Below are positions 53,606-62,554 of a DNA stretch of 63,837 bases, one piece after another. The notes under the pieces are model-generated. The model worked only from the letters and a program-made list of their open reading frames with translations, made no database searches and had not been told where the DNA came from. A program made the translations under genes and the position numbers. Source of the DNA: Bacteroidota bacterium (GTDB lineage Bacteria; Bacteroidota; Bacteroidia; Chitinophagales; Chitinophagaceae); contig VBAT01000030.1 of the NCBI GenBank assembly GCA_005884665.1, positions 1-63,837 of the forward strand, given 5' to 3'. Every line of letters starts with the position of its first letter. Positions within the stretch are counted from its first letter, which is position 1.

Positions 53606-54985
53606 TCAAACGAATTCCCCTTCCAACAACGTCACTTTATTGGGAAATTTGGCCGCATAACTATTCACCAGGTTGTTGATATAGTTGTTGGGTTTATAGG
53701 GCGTCACGAGTTCACGCATTTCGGCAGGTTGTGTTATTGGGATATCATAAGACAAATATCCCATTCCATAGAACTTTCCCTTTAATACAAGTATGCAGGA
53801 ACGTTCATCGGCCTGCAATCCATCTTCAATAATAGCGAATGAAGGTTTTGCCTGCAGCGACCCTATAGCTTCGTTGACCCTGGCATTGTATTCTACCGGG
53901 CTTTCTTTCTGTTCACAGGCGCCGAAGCAATATCCTTCTTCAATTCCCTGGCACTTGTCAAGATCAGTTTGCATAAAGCATAAACGCGGGCAGAGATTGA
54001 ACTGTTTGATGATCTTCCTGAGGATCGAGTGACCTTCGAGTACATTATGAATAACGCAGGCAGGTTCCAGTTGTTTTTTATTTTTTTCGATGGCCAGCCG
54101 CGTGTATCCTCTCATGTCTTCATATGCGTAAATACCATAGGCATCCTCCCATCCTTTTTGAGAATAGTTAAAGACCGGCCATAATTTTTTGATCTCGGTA
54201 GACTCAAGAATACAGGCCATCAGTTCCGTGGCGCAGGGTTGATGGCTGATAGAGAAAGTATGACGCAGGAAATTCTGCTTTTGCCGGCTCTGCGAATTGT
54301 TGCTGAAATGGCTGTTTACGCGGTAACGGATATTTCTCGCTTTACCAACATAAATGATCTTTCCTTTTTCATCGTGGAAATAATATACACCGGGAGTATA
54401 AGGCAGTTGATCAAAATGTTCTTTGGGAACATTCGGAGGTAGAATAAACTCTTTAGAATTCCGTTGCAGGCTTTTCTGGATGAAGTTATTCCTGTCGCCT
54501 TTTAATATCTGCCTGAATACTTCTACCGTTGCATCTGTATCGCCTCCTGCCCGGTGCTGGTTGTTAATTTCAATACCCAGGGAGTGACATAGTTTTCCCA
54601 GGCTATAGGAAGGAAGACCGGGTAATATCCTGCGGCTTAGCCTTACCGTGCATAATTTTTTTGAATCCAGTATAAAGCCGCATTGATCGAGATGAGCTTT
54701 TACAAAAGAATAATCGAAATTGACATTATGGGCAACGAATACTTTATCGTGCAGTAGATTATAGATCGTGGAAGCTACCTCTTCAAACTCCGGCGCTCCC
54801 GATACCATTTCATCGGTAATACCTGTCATGACCTGTATGAAGCGCGGGATAGGCTGGTTGGGATTGATAAGGCTTTCAAATTTTTCCGTCACTTTTTCTC
54901 CGTCAAATACCTGTATGGAGATCTCGGTTATGCCATTTGCTGCTGCATATCCGCCTGTTGTCTCTATATCCACAATTGCATACAT
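53606..54985 (-). CDS. DnaQ-like 3'-5' exonuclease fused to a GIY-YIG (UvrC-like) nuclease domain
   Basis: The first 170 residues are a DEDDh exonuclease: AIVDIETTGGYA (ExoI, D-x-E), VAHNVNFDYSFVKAHL (ExoII) and HRAGGDTDATVEVF (ExoIII, H...D). The second part starts LPYTPGVYYFHDEKGKIIYV with the GIY-YIG (G-V-Y-x10-Y-V-G-K) motif and continues LMACILESTEIKKLWPVFNY, as in UvrC and Cho nucleases. The C-terminal third carries CPRLCFMQTDLDKCQGIEEG with many cysteines. Length is 459 residues. Exonuclease-GIY-YIG fusions occur in many Bacteroidota and probably act in DNA repair. A 27-base gap separates it from the divergent methyltransferase frame. Confidence 0.9.
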   Translation of the reverse strand: MYAIVDIETTGGYAAANGITEISIQVFDGEKVTEKFESLINPNQPIPRFIQVMTGITDEMVSGAPEFEEVASTIYNLLHDKVFVAHNVNFDYSFVKAHLDQCGFILDSKKLCTVRLSRRILPGLPSYSLGKLCHSLGIEINNQHRAGGDTDATVEVFRQILKGDRNNFIQKSLQRNSKEFILPPNVPKEHFDQLPYTPGVYYFHDEKGKIIYVGKARNIRYRVNSHFSNNSQSRQKQNFLRHTFSISHQPCATELMACILESTEIKKLWPVFNYSQKGWEDAYGIYAYEDMRGYTRLAIEKNKKQLEPACVIHNVLEGHSILRKIIKQFNLCPRLCFMQTDLDKCQGIEEGYCFGACEQKESPVEYNARVNEAIGSLQAKPSFAIIEDGLQADERSCILVLKGKFYGMGYLSYDIPITQPAEMRELVTPYKPNNYINNLVNSYAAKFPNKVTLLEGEFV

Positions 54986-55036
54986 AAAAGGAACAGCTAA
55001 TTTCGTAAAAAATTGGCAACACTGACCGACGATAAA

Positions 55037-55969
55037 ATGCTAATGTTCCGTAACAGGCTTACGAAAGTTTTCCGCCATTTGGGCAGGCAGGCCAGGCGCC
55101 TGGGGGTCAGCTGTTACCGCCTCTACGATCATGACCTGCCGGAGTTTCCGCTCTGCATTGAATTTTACGGCGATAAACTATATGTTGCAGAATATAAGCG
55201 GCATCACGGCATGACGGAAGATGAACATGACCAATGGATAGAAAAAACCGTTGATATCATATCCGGTGTAACAGAGGTCCCACCAAAAAATATTTTTGTC
55301 AAAATTCGCCAGCGGAAACAGGGTAGGGAAGGGCAATACCAAAAACTCGATGCACAACAACATGAATTCACGGTAGAAGAAAACGGCTTGCAGTTTATTG
55401 TAAATCTCAGCGACTACCTGGACACCGGGTTATTCCTGGACCATCGCATCACCCGCCAGATGATCAGGACGGAATCAAAGAATAAAAAAGTGCTTAACCT
55501 GTTTGCCTATACCGGTTCTTTCTCGGTATATGCGGCGGCCGGCGGCGCAGATGAAATCGTCACGGTGGACCTTTCGAGGACCTATCTTGACCGGGCTAAA
55601 AGAAACATGGAGTTAAATGGGTTTGTTGATAATTCAAAGTACAGCTACATACAAGCCGACGTAAAGCAGTATTTAAAAAAGATCCCGCCAAACGGTTTTG
55701 ATCTTATCATATTGGATCCGCCAACTTTCAGTAACAGCAAACGGATGGAAGATTTCCTGGATACACAACGCGATCACGTGGAATTGATCAATGACTGCCT
55801 CACCGGAATGGCAAAAGAAGGCGAACTTTATTTCAGCACCAACTACCAAAAATTCATTTTGGGTAAGGATGCCATAAATGCCTCATCCGTAAAAGATATA
55901 ACCCGGGCTACTACCTCTTTCGACTTTGAAAGATCAGCGCCACGGTATTGTTTCAAAATAATAAAATAA
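55037..55969 (+). CDS. Class I SAM-dependent 23S rRNA methyltransferase-like protein (RlmK/RlmI C-terminal type)
   Basis: The start could be ATG 55037 or 55043, with TTG 55013 less likely. The N-terminal half (RLTKVFRHLGRQARRLGVSC, FYGDKLYVAEYKRH) is an RNA-binding extension like that of the RlmL/RlmK C-terminal protein. The second half has the SAM motif KVLNLFAYTGSFSVYAAAGG, VDLSRTYLDRAKRNMELNGF, and the catalytic region DLIILDPPTFSNS (D-P-P-T-F). It would methylate a guanosine or cytosine in 23S rRNA. About 310 residues long. A hairpin terminator follows and faces the miniprotein. Confidence 0.85.
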   Translation: MLMFRNRLTKVFRHLGRQARRLGVSCYRLYDHDLPEFPLCIEFYGDKLYVAEYKRHHGMTEDEHDQWIEKTVDIISGVTEVPPKNIFVKIRQRKQGREGQYQKLDAQQHEFTVEENGLQFIVNLSDYLDTGLFLDHRITRQMIRTESKNKKVLNLFAYTGSFSVYAAAGGADEIVTVDLSRTYLDRAKRNMELNGFVDNSKYSYIQADVKQYLKKIPPNGFDLIILDPPTFSNSKRMEDFLDTQRDHVELINDCLTGMAKEGELYFSTNYQKFILGKDAINASSVKDITRATTSFDFERSAPRYCFKIIK

Positions 55970-55987
55970 GCGGCAGCACAGGAAATA

Positions 55988-56013
55988 GAAAAAGCTCCCA
56001 CGTTTGCGGGAGC
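55988..56013 (-). terminator. Terminator, mainly minus strand
   Basis: GCTCCC (55994-55999) pairs with GGGAGC (56008-56013) and, read on the minus strand, is followed by CTTTTTC. It ends the miniprotein transcript and can also stop the methyltransferase transcript from the other side. Confidence 0.6.
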
Positions 56014-56068
56014 AATTAATTTTAGCGGCAAGCGCCAGTAGACGACAACAAAAGTTGGGATAATAAAA

Positions 56069-56179
56069 TTATCTACCCCAAGTAAAGATCATAATAGCAG
56101 CGATCAATAAGATCATTCCGCCTATGATCAAATTACCTTGTACTTTTTCGTCGTGAAGAATAGAGTTAAATTTCTTCAT
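56069..56179 (-). CDS. 36-residue single-pass membrane miniprotein
   Basis: ATG at 56179 opens a 37-codon frame ending TAA (56069-56071). The product starts MKKFNSILHDEKVQGN and continues LIIGGMILLIAAIMIFTWGR: a charged cytoplasmic start, then a hydrophobic helix of about 18 residues and a positive C-terminal residue. A codon-like reading frame with a proper start, a terminator 55 bases downstream and no other gene in this gap supports it as a real small gene. Similar short single-helix proteins exist in many Bacteroidota; function is not known. It is too short for ordinary gene finders. Confidence 0.55.
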   Translation of the reverse strand: MKKFNSILHDEKVQGNLIIGGMILLIAAIMIFTWGR

Positions 56180-56450
56180 AACCTGATTTTTTTTGTTTTC
56201 AAAATGGTTTCGATCAGGTTTTCACGGGGATGGGAATTGAACTCAGGCGGTCATTAAAGAGGATTAGGGATGGCCAAGTGGGTTCGGGGCAAAGGTAGAG
56301 CCTAAAATGATGCTGAGCAAGTCGAAGTAGGGATTTCTTGACATTAATCGGGTAGGTTTACCCAAAAAAATCAAGCCGATGTATAGTAAAATCCCGATTA
56401 GTCCTGCTTTTTAACCCCTTTCACGCTTCGATTTCGATATTTAATGTTTA

Positions 56451-58178
56451 TCAGCGGATAATTACTTTCTGCTGTGCGGTCGACTCGCGGTTCCTTAATT
56501 GAACAATATATGTACCGGCAGGTATTGCGCCAACGGGGATGTCCACCCGCCCAGTCCTGCCATTTATATTTTGTTTTGCCAGTATTTCTCCTTTCATGCT
56601 CACCACCTCGACGGTGTTATAAGAATCATCCAGGAAGACATTTATAACTCCGCTTGTGATAATTGAAGGACGAACAAAATTCCTGTCTTTTCCACCTGTT
56701 TCAACTGAGGCAATACCCGAGAGTTCAGAACTATTATCAAGGTTTATCATTTTCAACCGGTAAAATTGTTTTCCGGAATTAACAAGGGTATGGGTGAACG
56801 AATAAACGGCACCATTAGGATTGTTAGTCGCGTTTACAACGCCGATCGTGTTAAATATGACTCCGTCTTTGCTATGCTCAATTTCAAACCGGGAGAGATT
56901 TTCTTCAAAGCTTGTCCGCCAGGTCAATTGTGTATTTCCATTTACAAGCCGGGCTGTAAACTCAGTCATTCGTGCGGGTAAAACAGCATCAACGGTGACA
57001 GACATAACTCTTCCTCCGCTAAATTGGGACACCAATAGAATTTCGCCGCTTTCCGTTTCGCCGATACTGGGAACGCCCGTTAATAATCCAGCCTGGGAAT
57101 ATACTGTCCAGCCGCCTGCACCGTCAGGTCTGATCTTATAAAAAGTGCCGGAATAATAATCGGTAGCCACGTAAAATCCCGCCAATGGTGCATTGACGGG
57201 AAGAGTTCCCCTGTATACCACGCCCCCTGTTACAGCCGCGCCACCCGGATTGGGATAATCAAAGATTGGGAACTGGTAACTCTCTATCGGCCCGCAACCT
57301 CCGGGAGAATATGGAAGATTGCCTTCGTAACATCTCCAGCCATAATTGACGCCCGCTGTGGAATCGGCCGGCCTGAAATCAATTTCTTCGCGAGTTCCCT
57401 GGCCTACATCACCGATCCATAAGTTCCCATTCAGCCGATCAAAGCTATAACGAAATGGGTTGCGCAAGCCAAATGCATATATCTGGTCAAGAGTATCAGG
57501 AGTTGTAACACCAAAATAGGGATTACTGGCAGGGCTGGAGTAGTAGGGCGGCGAAGAAGAACTGTTAACATCCAACCTCAGCATTTTTCCCAATAAAACG
57601 TTTGGATTTTGTGCGTTGTTCGGAGGATCACCTCCGCTGCCACCATCACCGGTAGCCAGGTACAGGTAACCATCTGGTCCAAATCGTATCGTTCCACCGT
57701 TGTGGTTGGCGTTTACCGGGTGTGGTATTGTTAGCACTATTGCTCTTGTATTTTCATCGGCAGAATCGGGATTATTGCTTACCTGGTAACGGGAGATCTC
57801 AAGATCCCCGGCAGCATTTGTATAATACACATAAAATAATCCATGAAAAGGGCTGGATATGTTGCCGTATTGCGGATGAAAAGCCATGCTTAGCAATCCA
57901 CGTTCGCCCCCGGTGCTGATACCGGTTACCGTTAGAAAGGTATCCAGTTTGACAAACGAACTGTTATATACAAATATTGATGCACTGGTCGAAGCTCCCT
58001 GCATCACGACAAATATCCGGTTGCTGCCATCACCGGCATTTGTGACCTGGACAGGAGTTCCAAGACCCGTCAGAACGGGTGTGACCGTCAGATGCGGATC
58101 CTGTGCAAATAAAGCGATGGAAATAAAAAATAGAAAAACAGAAGTAATGGTGGGCCTCTTTGCGTAAAATTTCCACAT
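56451..58178 (-). CDS. PQQ-dependent sugar dehydrogenase (GSDH/SGL-like) with T9SS sorting domain
   Basis: The signal peptide (FLFFISIALFAQD) precedes a six-bladed GSDH propeller: TPVQVTNAGDGSNRIFVV, GGERGLLSMAFHPQYG, NHNGGTIRFGPDGYLYLATG (with DGGSGGDPPNNAQN), GLRNPFRYSFDRLNGNLWIG and DVGQGTREEIDFRPADS. The C-terminal 150 residues are an Ig-like segment plus a T9SS sorting domain with VEVVSMKGEILAKQNINGRT and GTYIVQLRNRESTAQQKVII. It would oxidise a sugar at the cell surface with pyrroloquinoline quinone as cofactor. 575 residues long. A terminator for the next gene downstream (mdh) lies about 70 bases behind the start on the other side. Confidence 0.88.
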   Translation of the reverse strand: MWKFYAKRPTITSVFLFFISIALFAQDPHLTVTPVLTGLGTPVQVTNAGDGSNRIFVVMQGASTSASIFVYNSSFVKLDTFLTVTGISTGGERGLLSMAFHPQYGNISSPFHGLFYVYYTNAAGDLEISRYQVSNNPDSADENTRAIVLTIPHPVNANHNGGTIRFGPDGYLYLATGDGGSGGDPPNNAQNPNVLLGKMLRLDVNSSSSPPYYSSPASNPYFGVTTPDTLDQIYAFGLRNPFRYSFDRLNGNLWIGDVGQGTREEIDFRPADSTAGVNYGWRCYEGNLPYSPGGCGPIESYQFPIFDYPNPGGAAVTGGVVYRGTLPVNAPLAGFYVATDYYSGTFYKIRPDGAGGWTVYSQAGLLTGVPSIGETESGEILLVSQFSGGRVMSVTVDAVLPARMTEFTARLVNGNTQLTWRTSFEENLSRFEIEHSKDGVIFNTIGVVNATNNPNGAVYSFTHTLVNSGKQFYRLKMINLDNSSELSGIASVETGGKDRNFVRPSIITSGVINVFLDDSYNTVEVVSMKGEILAKQNINGRTGRVDIPVGAIPAGTYIVQLRNRESTAQQKVIIR

Positions 58179-58243
58179 AGAATATGAATTTAGATTGAGA
58201 CCTTTATATGAATCGAATCAGGCCGCAAATTGGATGCCTGAAA

Positions 58244-58276
58244 CAAAAAAGCTGTCCCGAATAACGAAACAGCTTT
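58244..58276 (-). terminator. Terminator of mdh
   Basis: AAAGCTGT (58248-58255) and ACAGCTTT (58269-58276) form an 8-base stem; on the minus strand it is followed by a run of T's (TTTTTTG). It sits 24 bases downstream of the mdh stop. Confidence 0.7.
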
Positions 58277-58299
58277 CTCTATATGTTGTGGGTTGTATG

Positions 58300-59232
58300 T
58301 TACAAGGTCTTTAAAACATCGTTCATACTCCGTACTGCATCAGCGCTTTTGTTGAATTCAGCCTGTTCCTTCTCATTCAAACCAAACTCGATTATTTTTT
58401 CCCAACCATTCTTTCCAATTACTACCGGTACGCCGAGGCAAATGTCTTTCTGGCCGTACTCACCGCTTAACGATACGCAACACGTGAATAATTTTTTCTC
58501 ATCTCTCACGATACTTTCTACCAGGGCAGCTCCCGCAGCTCCCGGTGCGTACCATGCAGATGTACCTAATAATTTGGTAAGGGTGGCTCCGCCCACCATA
58601 GTATCGGCAACAATTTGTTTTTGCTGTTCTTCATTCAAAAACTTTGTAACCGGAACACTATTCCAGGTAGCAAAGCGGATAAGTGGTATCATCGTTGTAT
58701 CACCGTGTCCTCCGACCACCACTGCGTTCAGGTCAGCTGGGTTGCAGTTAAGACGCAGACTAAGCTGGTATTTAAATCTTGCGCTATCCAATGCGCCACC
58801 CATGCCGATGATCCTGTTTTTAGACAGACCTGTGGCGGTTAGAGCGAGATAGGTCATAGTGTCCATCGGGTTGCTGATCACAAGGATGATCGCATTGGGA
58901 GAATGTTTTAAAATATTTTCACAAACACCCTTTACAATACCGGCGTTTGTCCCAATAAGCTCCTCTCTTGTCATGCCGGGCTTGCGGGGAATACCGGATG
59001 TGATAACAACTACATCGCTTCCTGCTGTTTTGGAATAATCGTTTGTTGAGCCAGTGATCTTTGTATCAAACCCGAGAAGGGCGGCTGTTTGCATCATATC
59101 CTGGGCCTTACCTTCAGCAAGACCTTCTTTAATGTCCAGTAAAACTAGTTCCTGCGCCAGTTCTTTGCGGGCAATATTATCGGCACAGGTAGCGCCGACA
59201 GCGCCAGCGCCTGAAATTATTTTGCCCGGCAA
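58300..59232 (-). CDS. mdh: Malate dehydrogenase (LDH-like family) with abnormal N-terminus
   Basis: The body is a typical bacterial malate dehydrogenase: GAGAVGATCADNIARKELAQ (nucleotide-binding G-x-G-x-x-G), MMQTAALLGFDTKITGS, GIPRKPGMTREELIGTNAGI, VISNPMDTMTYLAL, catalytic His in VVVGGHGDTTMIPL and the end KSADAVRSMNDVLKTL. It interconverts malate and oxaloacetate in the TCA cycle. Homologues start M-K-V-T-V-V-G-A-G; here the frame reads P-G-K-I-I-S-G-A-G with no ATG; a TTG at 59232 is the only usual start codon. Upstream it stays open to the preceding gene's stop. Start or sequence may be damaged, see findings. Confidence 0.88.
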   Translation of the reverse strand: MPGKIISGAGAVGATCADNIARKELAQELVLLDIKEGLAEGKAQDMMQTAALLGFDTKITGSTNDYSKTAGSDVVVITSGIPRKPGMTREELIGTNAGIVKGVCENILKHSPNAIILVISNPMDTMTYLALTATGLSKNRIIGMGGALDSARFKYQLSLRLNCNPADLNAVVVGGHGDTTMIPLIRFATWNSVPVTKFLNEEQQKQIVADTMVGGATLTKLLGTSAWYAPGAAGAALVESIVRDEKKLFTCCVSLSGEYGQKDICLGVPVVIGKNGWEKIIEFGLNEKEQAEFNKSADAVRSMNDVLKTL

Positions 59233-59279
59233 AGGTATAAGAAAGTTGATTTGGAGGACTGAAGTTTTTTGCTTTATTA

Positions 59280-61853
59280 TCAGAAGAAAACCTGGGCCTG
59301 CAGCAAAATATGCCCGCCTTCACTGGACGTACCGTAAGTACCGGTCAATGCAGCTCTTTCAAAAGGTATTATGATCAAACCGCCGCCATAACCGTGATGC
59401 CAGAGATTGGAAATTTCCCCGGGTTGCCATACCCGGCCATTGTCATAAAAGGCCAGTAAGCCGATTTTACCTTTAAACACATAGTTGCTCGTTGGAACTA
59501 CCCAGCGTAGTTCATTGTTATTATAAAAACAATCTTTTCCGTAAAATCTTTCCCGAGCATATCCCCGCAGGTTTTCGTTGCCGCCAAGTGTATTGAGATG
59601 ATAATAATCCGCGTCACCGCTAATTATACCGCCACCGCCACGTACAGCGATACTGAAGGCACTACCAAGCGGAACATAAAAAGACAAAACAGAAGTAGCT
59701 TTAAGAAAAGAACGGTCGGTTTCCTGCAAATTTTGCACATAACCACCACCCAACCGGAACCGGAGACCTCTTGTCGGAAAGATATGGTTATCTACATGCT
59801 CGTACCAATAGCCAGCTTCGAGCCCCGCAAACTGTTTTGCCCCAAATACAGAAGGATCTTCATGAAAATCGGTTAGTACATTGTTATGGTTGATCTGCAC
59901 CTGCTGGTAAAATGCACTGAATTCGACAACATGGTGCAGGGCGATCATTCTCCCGACACCAATGCTTCCATACAGCCGTGTACTCTTTGTGCTGTAATAT
60001 GTTCTTCCAGTCTTTGTATCGTTAACAGTATTATTGCCTACGCCATAAAAATTCTCAACAGAAGGAATATCCAGTCTTGCCTTCAATATTGCGTCCCATT
60101 TACCTACAAACTGCCTCAATCTGCCAATGTATCCTGCATTCAAAGCTCCTCTCAGGAAACCATAGTTGATACTTAGCAGATGATCATTTTCATATTCGGC
60201 TTTTCTCCAGGGTTGTGTAGCATACCTGAAATTAATGCTAACTCTTACACCCGTGCGTGTGAACAAGTCAAGTGGATCACTGTCGAAGATGTGATAGTCG
60301 GGCGGGCTCAGCAAAGGACGAATTTGAAAATCAAATTTCTTTTGGTGAAGGGTATCAAACTCAAACCGTTTGCCTATGGCTGTTTTATTGAAGTGATCCT
60401 TTTCCAACATCAACGAATCTTCCCCGGAAGGATCTATCACTCTCACTTTTACACCGCTCTTCGAATTGCCTGTTACTTTGAATATATCCGCGCTTTCCAA
60501 CCCGTAGACCCTTATCTCTTTTGTTTCGTTGTCTTTAAATAGTCTTGAATAATATGGCTTTGATTCGGGTTCGCCATTTTTCCTGATGTTATAAATGTTA
60601 AGGCGGGTTTCTTCTTTATTGATCCTGTTTATTTCAAACAATTCTCGTTTCTGAGAGCCTACGAGATCGACGTGGTGAGAAAGGAAATTGTAATAATTCC
60701 CGGCCATTTTTACGAGGTCGTCTCTTCTCGATTTTAGTTTTAAAATAGTAAGCTCACCACGAATTGCAAATAATTCTGGCGGCAGTTGATGCATCCCTCT
60801 TTCGATTACTTCATCGGTAAGTTGCTTTTGTAATTCGTTAGCAATATCGATCCAGTCCTGCTTTGTCAGTTCGTTCGTGAATTGCCTGTCCAGCGGACGG
60901 CCAGGCGTATTAAACCTTTTCTCGTTCTTCATGTGATAGTTAAAAGACTCCAGCCAGGTAGCACCCAAAACACTCGTCGCCAATCCAGGGAAAACTCCAT
61001 CAAAGCGGGTATAAGCCTGGTCGCGATCACGGGGGATTGGCCGGTAAATATTCTGATCACCCTGGTCAAACTTTGCCCATCTCCATTGATCAGCATGCCT
61101 TCCCCAATCGCCTATAAACATATCAAAGAGCCTCGCTTTTGCAAAAGCTCGTTGATCGATATGATTGTCATTATCCTGGTAGATCTTTTCATATACTTTG
61201 TCAGTGCCGATTACATTTTTTGAATTACCGAAATTGGGAGCATTCTCCTGGTTCCCATCGGGTCGTTCTTCAAAGAGATAAAGCTGGTTGCCGAATTTCT
61301 TGTTGTAGTCTCCGAGGCTTTTTTGGTCGGGAACAAATACTACCTGCGGGTTTGTATGATAAATACCTGTTGCTTCGATCATCGGGGTGATAGTGATGGC
61401 AGCAAAGGGATAACCTATGGATGACTGATCTTTCGCAATATGACCCAGGAAAGTCTTGTAATACATTTCAGGCAGGCCATTTCTGAAATCCTTATCGATG
61501 CTTCTTAAAACATATTCTTTGCCGTTTTTATCTTCCAGGCGCAAGCCCATGGATTGCCTGCTGCCCCCTTCCTTCGTTACTTCCAATCCTCCTTTGGCGG
61601 TATCGAGATAAAAGTTCTTTACTCTTATTGCTGTTGACCATTCCCTGCGGTAATGCTTGCCCCACCAAAAATTATGATAACCGCTTCTGTTATATTCAAG
61701 GCCAGGATAGACGACAGTGGTTCCTGTCACAAACCCGGAATCTAACATTATAACTGTCTGGCTTTTTGCATTAATCGTCAAAAGGAGAAACAGACACAAA
61801 GCAAGTTTATGAAAAACGATTTTTCGCGGCAACCGGGAGAGGTTTTGGCACAT
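59280..61853 (-). CDS. Large outer-membrane protein with a kinase-like domain and an Omp85/BamA-type barrel
   Basis: The start ATG at 61853 gives a signal peptide (FHKLALCLFLLLTINAKSQ) and about 857 residues. The first half has SMGLRLEDKNGKEYVLRSID, LFDMFIGDWGRHADQWRW (about 246-262 by the longer frame count) and YRPIPRDRDQAYTRF, a G-x-W-x-R-H...D-R-D-Q pattern like the HipA/CotH/FAM20-type kinase catalytic and metal motifs. The second half has beta-strands ending in GGNENLRGYARERF and GGGLIIIPFERAALTGTYGT, VFF, typical of an Omp85/surface antigen (bacterial surface antigen) barrel. It probably sits in the outer membrane with the kinase-like domain on one side. The role is unknown. Confidence 0.75.
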   Translation of the reverse strand: MCQNLSRLPRKIVFHKLALCLFLLLTINAKSQTVIMLDSGFVTGTTVVYPGLEYNRSGYHNFWWGKHYRREWSTAIRVKNFYLDTAKGGLEVTKEGGSRQSMGLRLEDKNGKEYVLRSIDKDFRNGLPEMYYKTFLGHIAKDQSSIGYPFAAITITPMIEATGIYHTNPQVVFVPDQKSLGDYNKKFGNQLYLFEERPDGNQENAPNFGNSKNVIGTDKVYEKIYQDNDNHIDQRAFAKARLFDMFIGDWGRHADQWRWAKFDQGDQNIYRPIPRDRDQAYTRFDGVFPGLATSVLGATWLESFNYHMKNEKRFNTPGRPLDRQFTNELTKQDWIDIANELQKQLTDEVIERGMHQLPPELFAIRGELTILKLKSRRDDLVKMAGNYYNFLSHHVDLVGSQKRELFEINRINKEETRLNIYNIRKNGEPESKPYYSRLFKDNETKEIRVYGLESADIFKVTGNSKSGVKVRVIDPSGEDSLMLEKDHFNKTAIGKRFEFDTLHQKKFDFQIRPLLSPPDYHIFDSDPLDLFTRTGVRVSINFRYATQPWRKAEYENDHLLSINYGFLRGALNAGYIGRLRQFVGKWDAILKARLDIPSVENFYGVGNNTVNDTKTGRTYYSTKSTRLYGSIGVGRMIALHHVVEFSAFYQQVQINHNNVLTDFHEDPSVFGAKQFAGLEAGYWYEHVDNHIFPTRGLRFRLGGGYVQNLQETDRSFLKATSVLSFYVPLGSAFSIAVRGGGGIISGDADYYHLNTLGGNENLRGYARERFYGKDCFYNNNELRWVVPTSNYVFKGKIGLLAFYDNGRVWQPGEISNLWHHGYGGGLIIIPFERAALTGTYGTSSEGGHILLQAQVFF

Positions 61854-61961
61854 AATTGTCACAGCTTAGGACACTATCGGTTAGAAAACCATGCCAGAAT
61901 TCTATTATCTAGTTCTAGCTGACACGGAAACTGTTCTAATAAAATACATTCCATCAACGAT

Positions 61962-62471
61962 TTACTCAAAGACTTTGATAATGTCTTCTATTTTCATTGA
62001 ACCTTCGAAGGTGGTAATGAGTTTTCCTTTTTTATCATACATGGCCAGGAATGGAAAGCTTTGAACCCTGTAGAAACTTCGCAACAGGTCTTGAAAATCA
62101 TGCCCTATATGGATGTTTTTCTGTTCGCCAATTTTATAGTTTGAATAAAATGTTTTCAGGTTGCCAAAAGATCCCGGGCCTGGCCAGGCAGCCATCACTA
62201 TCTGAACTTTTTTCAAATCGTCTATGTGTTTGATGATTTCTTCGGTGAGATGCTTACAATGCTCACAATCAGGGTTGAAATACATGACCATTACCGGTTT
62301 ATTTTTTTTCAGCTGGTCCTTTGTAAAAATGGTAACACTGTCTACCGCCAGCAAATGGAACGGAGGTACACTCGGGAAGCGCTTGAATGGCGGTGTAGCA
62401 TCATATGTGCTTTGCGCAGATACGGAACAGGCAATCAACAGAACGGATAAAACGAAATATATCTTTTTCAT
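61962..62471 (-). CDS. Thioredoxin-fold protein (TlpA/AhpC-TSA type), secreted
   Basis: A signal peptide (MKKIYFVLSVLLIACSVSAQ) precedes a thioredoxin-like domain of about 145 residues with the active-site motif FNPDCEHCKHLTEE (Cys-x-x-Cys). It ends VQSFPFLAMYDKKGKLITTF EG. TlpA-type proteins reduce disulfides in the periplasm, for instance in cytochrome c assembly. The motif is CEHC, intact. It is on the minus strand 108 bases upstream of the outer-membrane protein. Length of 169 residues matches the family. Confidence 0.9.
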   Translation of the reverse strand: MKKIYFVLSVLLIACSVSAQSTYDATPPFKRFPSVPPFHLLAVDSVTIFTKDQLKKNKPVMVMYFNPDCEHCKHLTEEIIKHIDDLKKVQIVMAAWPGPGSFGNLKTFYSNYKIGEQKNIHIGHDFQDLLRSFYRVQSFPFLAMYDKKGKLITTFEGSMKIEDIIKVFE

Positions 62472-62554
62472 ACCGGGATAAATAGAAAACGAAATTAAGG
62501 AATTTGAGCGGTGAGAAACCCGTATATAGTTAATGTAATGTTACACCAGGACCG

